A stretch of 64,000 bases of DNA from JAICMB01 sp035295125. Its GTDB lineage: Bacteria > Acidobacteriota > Terriglobia > Bryobacterales > Bryobacteraceae. The DNA is taken from the NCBI GenBank assembly GCA_035295125.1, contig DATGJP010000067.1, positions 186,001-250,000 on the forward strand. The letters are read 5' to 3'. Below are positions 27,427 through 35,464 of this stretch, piece by piece; within the stretch, counting starts at the first letter, position 1; each line of letters opens with the position of its first letter. Position numbers and translations under genes: made by a program. Under the pieces are notes generated by a model. It ran no database searches and was not told where the DNA came from. It worked only from the letters and a program-made list of their open reading frames with translations.

Positions 27427-28189
27427 CTTCATCATCAGCGCCTCCACCCTCTACTCCTTCGCCCTCGTGCTCTCGCGCATGGCGGGCGTTTTCGTGTTTC
27501 TCCCGTTGCCCGGCCTGAGCGCCGCGCCTGCCGCCGCGCGCGTCGTTCTCTCCCTCGTTAGCACCCTGGCCATGGCCTCGCGCTGGCCGGAACTCCCCAA
27601 TGTGCCCGTTGGCGCCGGACAGTTTGCCGGATGGCTGCTACTCGAAACCGGCTTCGGACTCTGCATCGGAATGGCCGTCGCCTTCCTCATGGAGTCCTTT
27701 TACGTCGCGATTCAGGTCATCAGCGTCCAGGCGGGCTTCAGTTACGCCTCCACCGTTGACCCCTCGACCAATGCCGACTCCACCGTTCTTCTGATGGTGG
27801 CGCAACTCTTCGCCGCACTCCTTTTCTTCTCCTCGGGACTCGACCACCAGGTCCTTACGATCCTCGCCAACAGCTTGCAATCGCAGCCGCCCGGTACTTT
27901 TGAGCTCACCCGGCCTCACGTCGAAGCCCTGCTCAGCCTCGGCACGAATGTGTTCTCCACCGGTATCCGCCTGGTTCTGCCTCTGGCGACGCTTCTCTTC
28001 CTGGTGGACCTTTGCATGGGACTGCTCGGACGCCTCAACGCTCAACTCCAGGTCATGTCCCTGGCCCTGCCCTTCAAGATGCTGCTCTCGCTCGCCATTT
28101 TCAGTTGGTCCGTGTTGCTCTTTCCCAAGGTCTTCAACCAGCTCTCGAGCGCCATTTTCGGCGTCCTGAGGCAGGTTCTCGGAGTCTGA
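27416..28189 (+). CDS. fliR: Flagellar export gate protein FliR
   Basis: FliR completes the FliPQR gate. It has about six hydrophobic segments, including RMAGVFVFLPLPGLSAAPAA, ETGFGLCIGMAVAFLMESFY and VDLCMGLLGRLNAQLQVMSL near residue 200, which is a family signature. The start within fliQ implies coupling. Length 257 is normal. Confidence 0.93.
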   Translation: MHADFIISASTLYSFALVLSRMAGVFVFLPLPGLSAAPAAARVVLSLVSTLAMASRWPELPNVPVGAGQFAGWLLLETGFGLCIGMAVAFLMESFYVAIQVISVQAGFSYASTVDPSTNADSTVLLMVAQLFAALLFFSSGLDHQVLTILANSLQSQPPGTFELTRPHVEALLSLGTNVFSTGIRLVLPLATLLFLVDLCMGLLGRLNAQLQVMSLALPFKMLLSLAIFSWSVLLFPKVFNQLSSAIFGVLRQVLGV

Positions 28190-28195
28190 TCCCAC

Positions 28196-29278
28196 ATGGC
28201 AGGCGACGCCAGCTCTCGCACAGAGAAACCGACACAGCGACGGCTGCAGAAAGCACGCCGCGAAGGTCAGTTTGCATCCTCGCGCGACTTTGTCGGCGGC
28301 CTGCAGTTTGCCGTCTTCGTGGCGATGGCGGGCGCCTATGGGAGCAGTTGGTTTGCCACCTTACGACTGAACACCAGGGCGCTTATTAACGCGGCGTTTA
28401 ATCCCGGTCTTCAGGGCGATCAGCTTATGCAGATCGTCACCGGCGCGCTCGAGCAATCGCTGCTTCCTCTTGTTATTGCCGGAGGAGTCCTCGTCATTAC
28501 CGGCCTGGCGTTTCAACTCGGTTCCACGCAGATGGCCACCAGCTTCGACAAACTCGCGCCATCGTTCAAACATTTTCAACCTTTCGCGAAGATCAAGCAG
28601 ATCCCGACCCAGGGCATTCCCTCCATGTTCCAGGCCATCGTCATGCTGATCCTCTTCAGTTTGGTGCTCTACTACCTCGCGAAGAGCAACGCCGAAGCCC
28701 TGTTCCTGCTGCCGCTCAGCAGTCTCGAAGTGGGCCTTGCGCAAATGCGGTCGGCCTGCATGGAAGTGCTCTGGAAAGGCGCCGCCCTGCTGCTGGTCTT
28801 CGGCATCGTCGACATGGTCCGCCAGAGGCGCCGCTTCATGAAACAAATGCGGATGAGCAAGCAGGAGATCCGCGACGAAATGAAGGAGACCGAAGGCAAT
28901 CCGCAAATCAAAATGCGGATTAAGAAACTGCAGCGCGATTTACGACGCCGCAAGATGATGAGCGAAGTGGCTACTGCGACTGCGGTAATCGTCAACCCGA
29001 CCCATTACGCGGTCGCCATCCGCTACAAGCACGAAAGTATGTCGAGCCCCATCGTGGTCGCGAAAGGCAAGAACTACCTCGCCCTGCGCATTCGCCAGCG
29101 CGCCATCGAAAACCAGGTCCCGCTGATCGAAAACCCGCCGCTCGCCCAGGCGCTTTACAAGAACGTGCAAGTCGGGCAGGAAATCCCCCCCAACTTCTAC
29201 CGCGCCGTCGCCGAAATCCTGGCCTACGTCTACCGCCTCATGAATGCACAATCGCCCAAGTCCCGCCGCGCCTCGTAA
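28196..29278 (+). CDS. flhB: Flagellar export switch protein FlhB
   Basis: FlhB controls substrate class at the export gate through self-cleavage. The opening SSRTEKPTQRRLQKARREGQ and four membrane helices are present, followed by a cytoplasmic domain with the cleavage motif NPTH near residue 267 (VIVNPTHYAVAIRY). It is the last gene of the export operon. flhA, flhF and fliA, which often follow, are absent here. Confidence 0.95.
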   Translation: MAGDASSRTEKPTQRRLQKARREGQFASSRDFVGGLQFAVFVAMAGAYGSSWFATLRLNTRALINAAFNPGLQGDQLMQIVTGALEQSLLPLVIAGGVLVITGLAFQLGSTQMATSFDKLAPSFKHFQPFAKIKQIPTQGIPSMFQAIVMLILFSLVLYYLAKSNAEALFLLPLSSLEVGLAQMRSACMEVLWKGAALLLVFGIVDMVRQRRRFMKQMRMSKQEIRDEMKETEGNPQIKMRIKKLQRDLRRRKMMSEVATATAVIVNPTHYAVAIRYKHESMSSPIVVAKGKNYLALRIRQRAIENQVPLIENPPLAQALYKNVQVGQEIPPNFYRAVAEILAYVYRLMNAQSPKSRRAS

Positions 29279-29285
29279 CTGCGGC

Positions 29286-29314
29286 GCCGCGCGGGAGAAA
29301 ACTCCACCCGCGGC
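29286..29314. terminator. GC-rich hairpin after flhB
   Basis: GCCGCGCGGGAG and CTCCACCCGCGGC form an imperfect stem around an AAAA loop eight bases beyond the flhB stop, in the convergent gap. No T-run follows. Confidence 0.45.
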
Positions 29315-29316
29315 GG

Positions 29317-29352
29317 ATGTGGAAGGGTGGTGCAGGCGGTTCCGCCAGCGCC
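29317..29352. repeat. REP-like element, single copy
   Basis: TGTGGAAGGGTGGTGCAGGC followed by GGTTCCGCC matches the REP-like family consensus seen at 45630 and 48149. It lies between the flhB hairpin and the stop of the convergent repeat-protein gene. Confidence 0.55.
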
Positions 29353-29354
29353 GC

Positions 29355-31175
29355 CTACTGCGCGGCGAAATACCCGTTCACATCCAAAACCAGATCCGTC
29401 CCATTCGTAACGAACACACTCACGCCGCCCGCCGTCCCGGCCGGAACAATCGCCGCGTTGGCCAGCACTTTCCCAAGTGGTGAGTTTAGCGTCGAAACCG
29501 TTGGCTGAGCCGCACCCGCCGGCCAAGCTGTCAGAAAACCCAGTGCCTGGCCCGCGGAAGGAACAACAGTAAAGTTGAGCGAGTAAGCCGCCGTCCCGGT
29601 CGCCGGCAATCCGCACGAACTGGAGGCAATCGCAAATGTGCGAGTCGAGTTCGCCGCCAGGCTCGGCGCTCCAAAGGCAACCCCTAAGCCCGTAGTCCGG
29701 GTATCCGCGACACGGCACGGCGTCACCGGAACGAACAACAGAGCCCCCGGAGAACCCGGCGCCGCGAAATATCCGTCGATATCGATAATCACGTCCGTAT
29801 CGTCGGTGACGAACACGCTCACCGCGCCATTGGTCCCCGCGGGCACAATAGCTGCATTCGCGAGCGTACTCCCATCCGCCGAATTGAGCGTCGACACCAC
29901 CGGTTGAACGGCTCCTGTCGGCCAGGCGGTCAGGTACCCCAACCCATGATGTGGAACCACCGTCACGTTGAGCGAATAAGCCTGCGCCGTACCCGGAACA
30001 CTGCACCCGCTGATCGGAATCGGAAAGCTCCGCGACGAATTGCCGGTCATGAACGGCTGCCCGAATCCAGCCGCAAGGTCGCTGCGCCGCGTATCGGCGA
30101 TCCGGCAGGGCGTCAGTGCGTAAAATGCCGAGGCATTCGCAGTGGTCGCCGTTGAGAAATAGCCGTTGATGTCAATGATCACGTGTGTTGCGTCGCTGAC
30201 GAACACGCTAATCGATCCATTCGTCCCCGCCGGAACGATGGCTGCGTTGGCCACAATTCTTCCGTCGAATGAATTCAAGGTGGATACTGTCGGCTGAGTC
30301 TGTCCCGTCGGCCAGACCGTGAGATACGTCAGCGGTCCGGGAGGAACCACGGTGATGTTTAGCGAATAAGCCTGGGCGCCACTGGGGATGCTGCAGGGAC
30401 TCGATGGAACAGGAACATCCCGCGATGTCCCGCCTGCAATCATCGGGCCGCCGAACGGACCCTGCGCATTGCGAGTATCCACAACCCGGCACGGTGTGAC
30501 CGGGACGAAACGAAGGCCCGTCGGAGTCGATTGCGTCGTAGTTGTGAAGAACCACAGCGCCGACGGGGTCGAGCCCGCGCTATTCTTCGCCGTCACGTAC
30601 CAGTAATAGACTGTGCCCGACTGCAAAGGGCCCGCCGGCGTGAAGCTGGTGGTTGTGAGGTTGCTCGCCACCATCGGCAGGTTCACCATGTTCGGCGACG
30701 TCCCGAAAAACACGTCATACGAAGTCGCGCCGGTCACTGCGCCCCACGTAAGGCTCGCGTTCAATGAAACGTTCGGCTGTCCCTGTGCCGGCGTGAAAAC
30801 TGTGACAGGCGGGGGAGGTTGCGCCCCGGTCCCCGCGCCGGTTGAAAAATACCACGGCGGGGATGTCGTCATCCCGGAGGAATTCCGCGCAACGACGTAC
30901 CAGATGTAGCTCGAATTCGGCGCCAACATTGATGCCATGTACATCGGCGTCGTCAGACCCGTGGCCACCTGCGAAGGGTACGAAACTCCCAGGTAGACAT
31001 CGTAAGTTGCCGCGCCTGGAACGGCAGTCCACGACAGCGTCAAGCTCAAGGGTTGATTCATCGCCAACTGCGGCGGCGAAAACCCGGTGAACATCCCGAG
31101 AGGTGTCTGTGCCTGGCCCACCAACCCCATCGCGCAAAGACAAACGAATCCAAAAAAAGGACGCAAAGATCCCAT
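29355..31175 (-). CDS. Secreted protein with Fn3-like domains and three PCR-V-DTR repeats
   Basis: A signal peptide (about 1-22) precedes two Fn3/Ig-like domains (about 25-115 and 120-215), each with a pattern such as LTWGAVTGATSYDVFFG. Three repeats of about 127 residues follow, starting near 221, 351 and 477. Each begins TPCR-V/I-x-DTR and includes YSLN-T/F-TVVP, QP-VSTLN, LANAAIVPAGT and ends in DxNGYF. The repeat type is known from Acidobacteria and Actinobacteria cell-surface proteins. The protein ends exactly with the last repeat. Adhesion or matrix binding is an inference; no enzyme motif is visible. Confidence 0.78.
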   Translation of the reverse strand: MGSLRPFFGFVCLCAMGLVGQAQTPLGMFTGFSPPQLAMNQPLSLTLSWTAVPGAATYDVYLGVSYPSQVATGLTTPMYMASMLAPNSSYIWYVVARNSSGMTTSPPWYFSTGAGTGAQPPPPVTVFTPAQGQPNVSLNASLTWGAVTGATSYDVFFGTSPNMVNLPMVASNLTTTSFTPAGPLQSGTVYYWYVTAKNSAGSTPSALWFFTTTTQSTPTGLRFVPVTPCRVVDTRNAQGPFGGPMIAGGTSRDVPVPSSPCSIPSGAQAYSLNITVVPPGPLTYLTVWPTGQTQPTVSTLNSFDGRIVANAAIVPAGTNGSISVFVSDATHVIIDINGYFSTATTANASAFYALTPCRIADTRRSDLAAGFGQPFMTGNSSRSFPIPISGCSVPGTAQAYSLNVTVVPHHGLGYLTAWPTGAVQPVVSTLNSADGSTLANAAIVPAGTNGAVSVFVTDDTDVIIDIDGYFAAPGSPGALLFVPVTPCRVADTRTTGLGVAFGAPSLAANSTRTFAIASSSCGLPATGTAAYSLNFTVVPSAGQALGFLTAWPAGAAQPTVSTLNSPLGKVLANAAIVPAGTAGGVSVFVTNGTDLVLDVNGYFAAQ

Positions 31176-31188
31176 GCCGACCCTCCGA

Positions 31189-31213
31189 GGTGGGGCAGGT
31201 GTTGCGCCTGCCC
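31189..31213. repeat. REP-like hairpin, diverged copy
   Basis: GGGCAGG and CCTGCCC pair around a seven-base loop, with the flanking GGTG as in other members of the family. It lies in the divergent gap before the Gfo/Idh/MocA gene. Confidence 0.45.
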
Positions 31214-31332
31214 AATTCTAGAGAGTATGCATTTCCAGCATCTCTGAGTTCTCGTTCATTACTCCGCAATAAACCACGATTAACGATAGAATCGCCCGGC
31301 TCCGTTAGCGTTACCATAGGACAAGCCTGCCT

Positions 31333-32637
31333 ATGAACCGTAGACACTTCCTCCTCAGCTCGGCCGCCGCTGCCGGCGCGGCTTGGAGCGCTCCGAAAAG
31401 CGCCAACGACACTGTTCGCATCGGATGTGTCGGCCTCCGCGGCAGAGGCAAGTCCCATCTGCACGCCTTCACGACCCTCCCCAACGTCGACCTCGTCGCG
31501 GTTTGCGACGTGGATGAATCCGTTCTGAATGCCGCCGCCAAAGACGTTGAAAACAAACGGCAGAAAGCGCCCGCGGCCTACACCGACATCCGCAAGATGC
31601 TCGAAGACAAGTCCATCGACGCCATCTCGATTGCCACCCCCAATCACCACCACACCCTCCAGACCATCTGGGCTTGCCAGGCGGGCAAGGATGTGTACGT
31701 CGAGAAGCCTTGCTCGCACAACATGTTTGAGGCCAGGCAAATTGTTGCCGCCGCTCGTAAGTACGATCGCATCGTGCAGCAAGGCAGCCAGAGCCGTTCC
31801 TCGGTGGCCCTCCGCGAAGCGGTCCAGAAGATGCGGGAAGGCGCTATCGGCGACCTCTACATGGCCCGCGGCCTTTGTTACAAATGGCGTAAATCCATCG
31901 GCCACACACCCGAGGAGCCGGTGCCGGCGGGTGTCCACTATGATCTGTGGCTCGGTCCGGCTCCACAGCACGCCTTCACCAAGAACCGCTTCCATTACAA
32001 CTGGCACTGGTTCTGGGATTATGGCAACGGCGACCTCGGCAATCAGGGCATTCACGAAGTTGACATTGCCCGCTGGGGCCTCGGCGTGAAATATCCGACC
32101 AAGGTCTCGGCCATTGGCGGGCACTTCATGTTCGACGACGACCAGGAGACGCCGAATACCATCAACTGCGCTTACGAATTCAACGACAACGGCAAAAAGA
32201 AGATGATGACCTTCGAGGTTCGGCACTGGATGACGAACCACGAAGCGGGCATCAACGAATTCGACAAGAGCTCCAAGAGCAACACCATCGGCAACATCTT
32301 CTACGGTTCAAACGGCTATCTTGCCATTGACGGCTACGATCGCTACCAGTCGTGGATTGGCAAAGATCAGGAACCCGGTCCGGCGAACAAAGCGGGCGGC
32401 GACCATTTCGCCAACTTTATTAATGCCGTCCGCAGCCACAAGCGCGAAGATCTGACTGCTGAGATTGAAGAGGGCGCGGCGTCGACCACGCTCGTCCATC
32501 TGGCCAACATCTCTTACCGTCTCGGCCGCACCCTGAACTTCGATTCCGAAAAGTGGGCCTGCACCGGCGACGCCGAGGCCACGCACATGTTTACGCGCAA
32601 CTACCGCGCGCCATTCGTGGTCCCGGAACTCGCTTAA
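31333..32637 (+). CDS. Gfo/Idh/MocA-family oxidoreductase with Tat signal
   Basis: This NAD(P)-dependent sugar or polyol dehydrogenase is exported folded, judging from the twin-arginine signal NRRHFLLSSAAAAGAAW. The Rossmann part starts near residue 28 (VRIGCVGLRGRGKSHLH), with the family motif EKPCSHN near 130 at the catalytic loop. The C-terminal GFO-IDH-MocA domain contains the substrate region GNQGIHEVDIARWGLG near 238. Such exported members are common in Acidobacteria and Planctomycetes. The substrate is unknown, and no transporter is adjacent. Confidence 0.86.
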   Translation: MNRRHFLLSSAAAAGAAWSAPKSANDTVRIGCVGLRGRGKSHLHAFTTLPNVDLVAVCDVDESVLNAAAKDVENKRQKAPAAYTDIRKMLEDKSIDAISIATPNHHHTLQTIWACQAGKDVYVEKPCSHNMFEARQIVAAARKYDRIVQQGSQSRSSVALREAVQKMREGAIGDLYMARGLCYKWRKSIGHTPEEPVPAGVHYDLWLGPAPQHAFTKNRFHYNWHWFWDYGNGDLGNQGIHEVDIARWGLGVKYPTKVSAIGGHFMFDDDQETPNTINCAYEFNDNGKKKMMTFEVRHWMTNHEAGINEFDKSSKSNTIGNIFYGSNGYLAIDGYDRYQSWIGKDQEPGPANKAGGDHFANFINAVRSHKREDLTAEIEEGAASTTLVHLANISYRLGRTLNFDSEKWACTGDAEATHMFTRNYRAPFVVPELA

Positions 32638-32693
32638 CGCAGTACGGCAACCTTGTAATTTGCCGTCTGCGCAAGGCCGCGGCCTGAGAGCAT

Positions 32694-32710
32694 CGTTCGT
32701 CAAACGAACG
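32694..32710. promoter_or_regulatory. Palindrome upstream of the P460-dehydrogenase-hydrolase set
   Basis: CGTTCGT, CAA and ACGAACG form a perfect 7-bp inverted repeat 149 bases before the P460 start. Its shape fits a TetR- or LacI-sized operator, but no regulator gene is beside it. Confidence 0.35.
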
Positions 32711-32858
32711 AGAGTCGATGCGTCGCCTACACGCCACCGGATTGAGACGTCCGAACGACAGTTTCGACACCCTCCAGACCTGAATCGCTGATTCTTAACG
32801 CACCTGATTGGCACCCCGTTTGCCTCCTCCACGGTACGTCGCCTCAAAAGGAGGATGG

Positions 32859-33374
32859 ATGAAACGGAAAATCGCAATCGGTGTAGTGCTTCTCTCCGCG
32901 CTTGCGGCCGAAGACCGCTTCACACTGAAAGCCCCGAACGGAATTGAGTTTGCCGAATTTCGTGGATATGAGAATTGGCAGTACGTTGCGCCGAGTGTGA
33001 CCAATGATCAGATAAAAGTCATCGCGGCGAATCCCGTGATGATTGCTGCCTTCAAAGATGGCTTCCCCGCCAATGGTAAGCCGGTTCCCGACGGTGCGAT
33101 GTTCGCAAAAATCGAGTGGGCCAAGAAGCCAAGCCCGGAATTCCCCACGCAGGCGACGGTCCCGGGCGATCTCAAAGCACTGGAGTTCATGGTGAAGGAC
33201 TCGAAGAGATTTCCGGACACGAATGGCTGGGGATATGCCGATTTCAAGTACGACGCGGACTCCGGCAAGTTCACTCCCTTCGGGAACGCTTCGACCGGTA
33301 AGACGTTTTGTCACACGTGCCATACGGCAGTTCAGACAAATGACTTCGTCTTCACCGCGTATCCGACGAGGTGA
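32859..33374 (+). CDS. Cytochrome P460-family protein
   Basis: This is a secreted c-type haem protein. AAAGGAGG just upstream fixes the ATG at 32859. A signal peptide (about 1-18) is followed by the P460 pattern FRGYENWQYVAPSVT, VIAANPVMIAAFKDG and GAMFAKIEWAKK. The haem-binding CHTCH lies near residue 155. Family members oxidise hydroxylamine or detoxify NO, but some lack the haem-lysine cross-link and have other roles. It is followed 62 bases later by an alcohol dehydrogenase gene. Confidence 0.85.
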   Translation: MKRKIAIGVVLLSALAAEDRFTLKAPNGIEFAEFRGYENWQYVAPSVTNDQIKVIAANPVMIAAFKDGFPANGKPVPDGAMFAKIEWAKKPSPEFPTQATVPGDLKALEFMVKDSKRFPDTNGWGYADFKYDADSGKFTPFGNASTGKTFCHTCHTAVQTNDFVFTAYPTR

Positions 33375-33435
33375 CGCACCGATGATGCCTTTCGGAGTGG
33401 TTTCGTGAACATAAACATCAAAAGGAGACATAAGA

Positions 33436-34470
33436 GTGGCTACTACAAGATTCGCGATCGCGCCCATGAAAGCGGCGCAGATCTCAAGGCCTGGTGGAGA
33501 TTTCGAGATCGTTGAGCGGGAGATTCCAAAGCCGGGCCATGGGCATGTGCGCGTCAAAGTGCAAGCCTGTGGGGTTTGTCACAGTGACGTGTTCGTAAAG
33601 GACGGAAGCTGGCCAGGTATTCAGTATCCCCGTGTTCCGGGACACGAGGTAGTTGGCGTCATTGATGAATTGGGCGCGGGTGTTTCGGCTTGGAAGACCG
33701 GACAACGCGTTGGCATTGGGTGGCACGGCGGCCAGGACGGCACATGCCAGTCTTGCAGGCGCGGTGATTTCAAGAATTGCAGGAACGTGAAAATCGCGGG
33801 GATCAGCTATGACGGCGGGTACCAGCAATACATGGTCGCGCCGATCGAAGCATTGGTGCCCATTCCCGAGAGTCTATCTTCGGTGGAAGCGGCGCCGCTG
33901 CTCTGTGCCGGACTCACAACCTTTAACTCGCTGCGCCACAGTGGCGCGCTTCCCGGAGACCTTGTTGGGGTGCAAGGGATCGGCGGCCTCGGACACCTCG
34001 GCGTTCAGTACGCGCATAGGTTCGGTTACAAGGTTGCCGCAATCGGCCGCGGTCCCGAAAACGCGGCCCTGGCTCAGAAGTTGGGCGCCAGTGTTTATAT
34101 CGACTCCAATGCGACCAATCCGGCGGAGGAATTGCAGAAACTCGGTGGCGCGCAGGTCATACTGGCGACGGCTCCCAGTTCCAAGGCGATGTCCGCCCTG
34201 ATCGACGGCCTGGGCCCCAATGGCAGGCTTATGGTGATTGGCGCAACTGCTGATCCAATCGAGGTCACACCGGTCCAACTCATTTCCGCCAGCCGCTCCA
34301 TTGAAGGCTGGTCGGCCGGAACGCCGGCCGATTCCGAAGACACGCTCAGTTTCTCTGAATTGTCGGGTGTCCGGGCAATGATCGAAACCTACCCACTCGA
34401 AAAGGCAGCCGAGGCTTACGCGCGCATGCTAAGCGGGCGCGCGACTTTTCGGGTGGTTCTCACAATGTAA
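33436..34470 (+). CDS. Zinc-dependent alcohol dehydrogenase
   Basis: This is an MDR-family alcohol/aldehyde dehydrogenase of the AdhP type. The catalytic zinc ligands are visible as C48 (ACGVCHSD), H70 and E71 (PGHEVVG). The NAD-binding motif is GIGGLGHLGVQYAH near residue 180. The structural zinc loop has three of the usual four cysteines (C104, C107, C115); the first is aspartate (D101), which may weaken or change that site. AAAGGAGA precedes the GTG start. It shares an operon with the hydrolase that follows after nine bases. Confidence 0.88.
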   Translation: MATTRFAIAPMKAAQISRPGGDFEIVEREIPKPGHGHVRVKVQACGVCHSDVFVKDGSWPGIQYPRVPGHEVVGVIDELGAGVSAWKTGQRVGIGWHGGQDGTCQSCRRGDFKNCRNVKIAGISYDGGYQQYMVAPIEALVPIPESLSSVEAAPLLCAGLTTFNSLRHSGALPGDLVGVQGIGGLGHLGVQYAHRFGYKVAAIGRGPENAALAQKLGASVYIDSNATNPAEELQKLGGAQVILATAPSSKAMSALIDGLGPNGRLMVIGATADPIEVTPVQLISASRSIEGWSAGTPADSEDTLSFSELSGVRAMIETYPLEKAAEAYARMLSGRATFRVVLTM

Positions 34471-34479
34471 GGCTACACG

Positions 34480-35352
34480 ATGCCGCAGCCGACGCTGTAT
34501 CACACGATCCTGATCGGGGGCCTTTCGATCTTCTACCGGGAGGCCGGCCCGGCAGATGCGCCCGTGCTCTTACTGCTTCACGGGCTGCCTTCATCGTCAC
34601 GGATGTTTGAGCCGCTCTTTCAACGGCTCTCAGGCCGCTATCATCTTGTCGCGCCCGACTATCCCGGCTTCGGACACAGCGACTGGCCGGATCCGAAGAA
34701 GTTTGCCTACACGTTCGATCACTATGCCGAGATCATGAATCAGTTCGCTGAGGCACTGGGACTCGCGCGTTACACGCTGTACATGCAGGATTACGGAGGC
34801 CCGGTCGGTTTTCGCATGGCCCTCGCGCATCCGGATCGAATCGAGAGCCTCATCGTGCAGGACGCCGTAGCGCACAACGAAGGCCTGGGAGCCAATTGGA
34901 AGACACGGCGCGCGTTTTGGGCCGACCGCGCGGCTTACGAAATCGCACTCCGAACGAATCTACTGTCGCTGGCAACAACGCGTACGCGCCATGTTGGAAA
35001 CGATCCCAACGTGGAACGCTACGATCCGGATCTGTGGACCGATGAATTCGCGTTTCTCAACCAGCCGGGCCAAGCCGACATCCAGAGCGATTTGTTCTAC
35101 GACTATCGGACCAATGTCGAGTCTTACCCCAAATGGCAAGCCTGGATGCGCGAGAAACAGCCGCCGCTTCTAGTGATCTGGGGCAAGTACGACCTCTCGT
35201 TTGAGGCGTCGGAACCAGCGGCGTATCGCCAGGATGTACCGGACGCGCAAGTTCACATGCTCGACGCCGGTCATTTCGCATTGGATACGGCTGCGGATGA
35301 GATTGCTGTGCTGGTGAGGAATTTCATTGGAGACGGTAACCGCCGCCGTTAG
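34480..35352 (+). CDS. Alpha/beta hydrolase, haloalkane dehalogenase/epoxide hydrolase-like
   Basis: The fold is clear: oxyanion region LLLHGLPSSS (H34-G35), then PDYPGFGHSD, the nucleophile elbow MQDYGGPVG with Asp104, and a catalytic histidine in DAGHFALDT near residue 264. An aspartate rather than serine nucleophile places it with haloalkane dehalogenases and epoxide hydrolases. Which of these, or which ester, it acts on cannot be told. It is coupled to the alcohol dehydrogenase, suggesting that an alcohol product is oxidised next. Confidence 0.82.
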   Translation: MPQPTLYHTILIGGLSIFYREAGPADAPVLLLLHGLPSSSRMFEPLFQRLSGRYHLVAPDYPGFGHSDWPDPKKFAYTFDHYAEIMNQFAEALGLARYTLYMQDYGGPVGFRMALAHPDRIESLIVQDAVAHNEGLGANWKTRRAFWADRAAYEIALRTNLLSLATTRTRHVGNDPNVERYDPDLWTDEFAFLNQPGQADIQSDLFYDYRTNVESYPKWQAWMREKQPPLLVIWGKYDLSFEASEPAAYRQDVPDAQVHMLDAGHFALDTAADEIAVLVRNFIGDGNRRR

Positions 35353-35464
35353 GCCGGGATGCAGACAATCAGAGGCTGGGGACTACCCTCCATGGTCTCC
35401 ACCCGTGCATTTTCGAACCGCAGCGCCAGCCGGCACGCGATATTTGCTATGCTACGACTCTCGT

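Noticed and set aside
30715..32241. 508-codon open frame on the minus strand
   Set aside because: It lies over the Gfo/Idh/MocA gene and the start of the repeat-protein gene, both with clear motifs; the frame shows no recognisable domain and is a GC-bias shadow.
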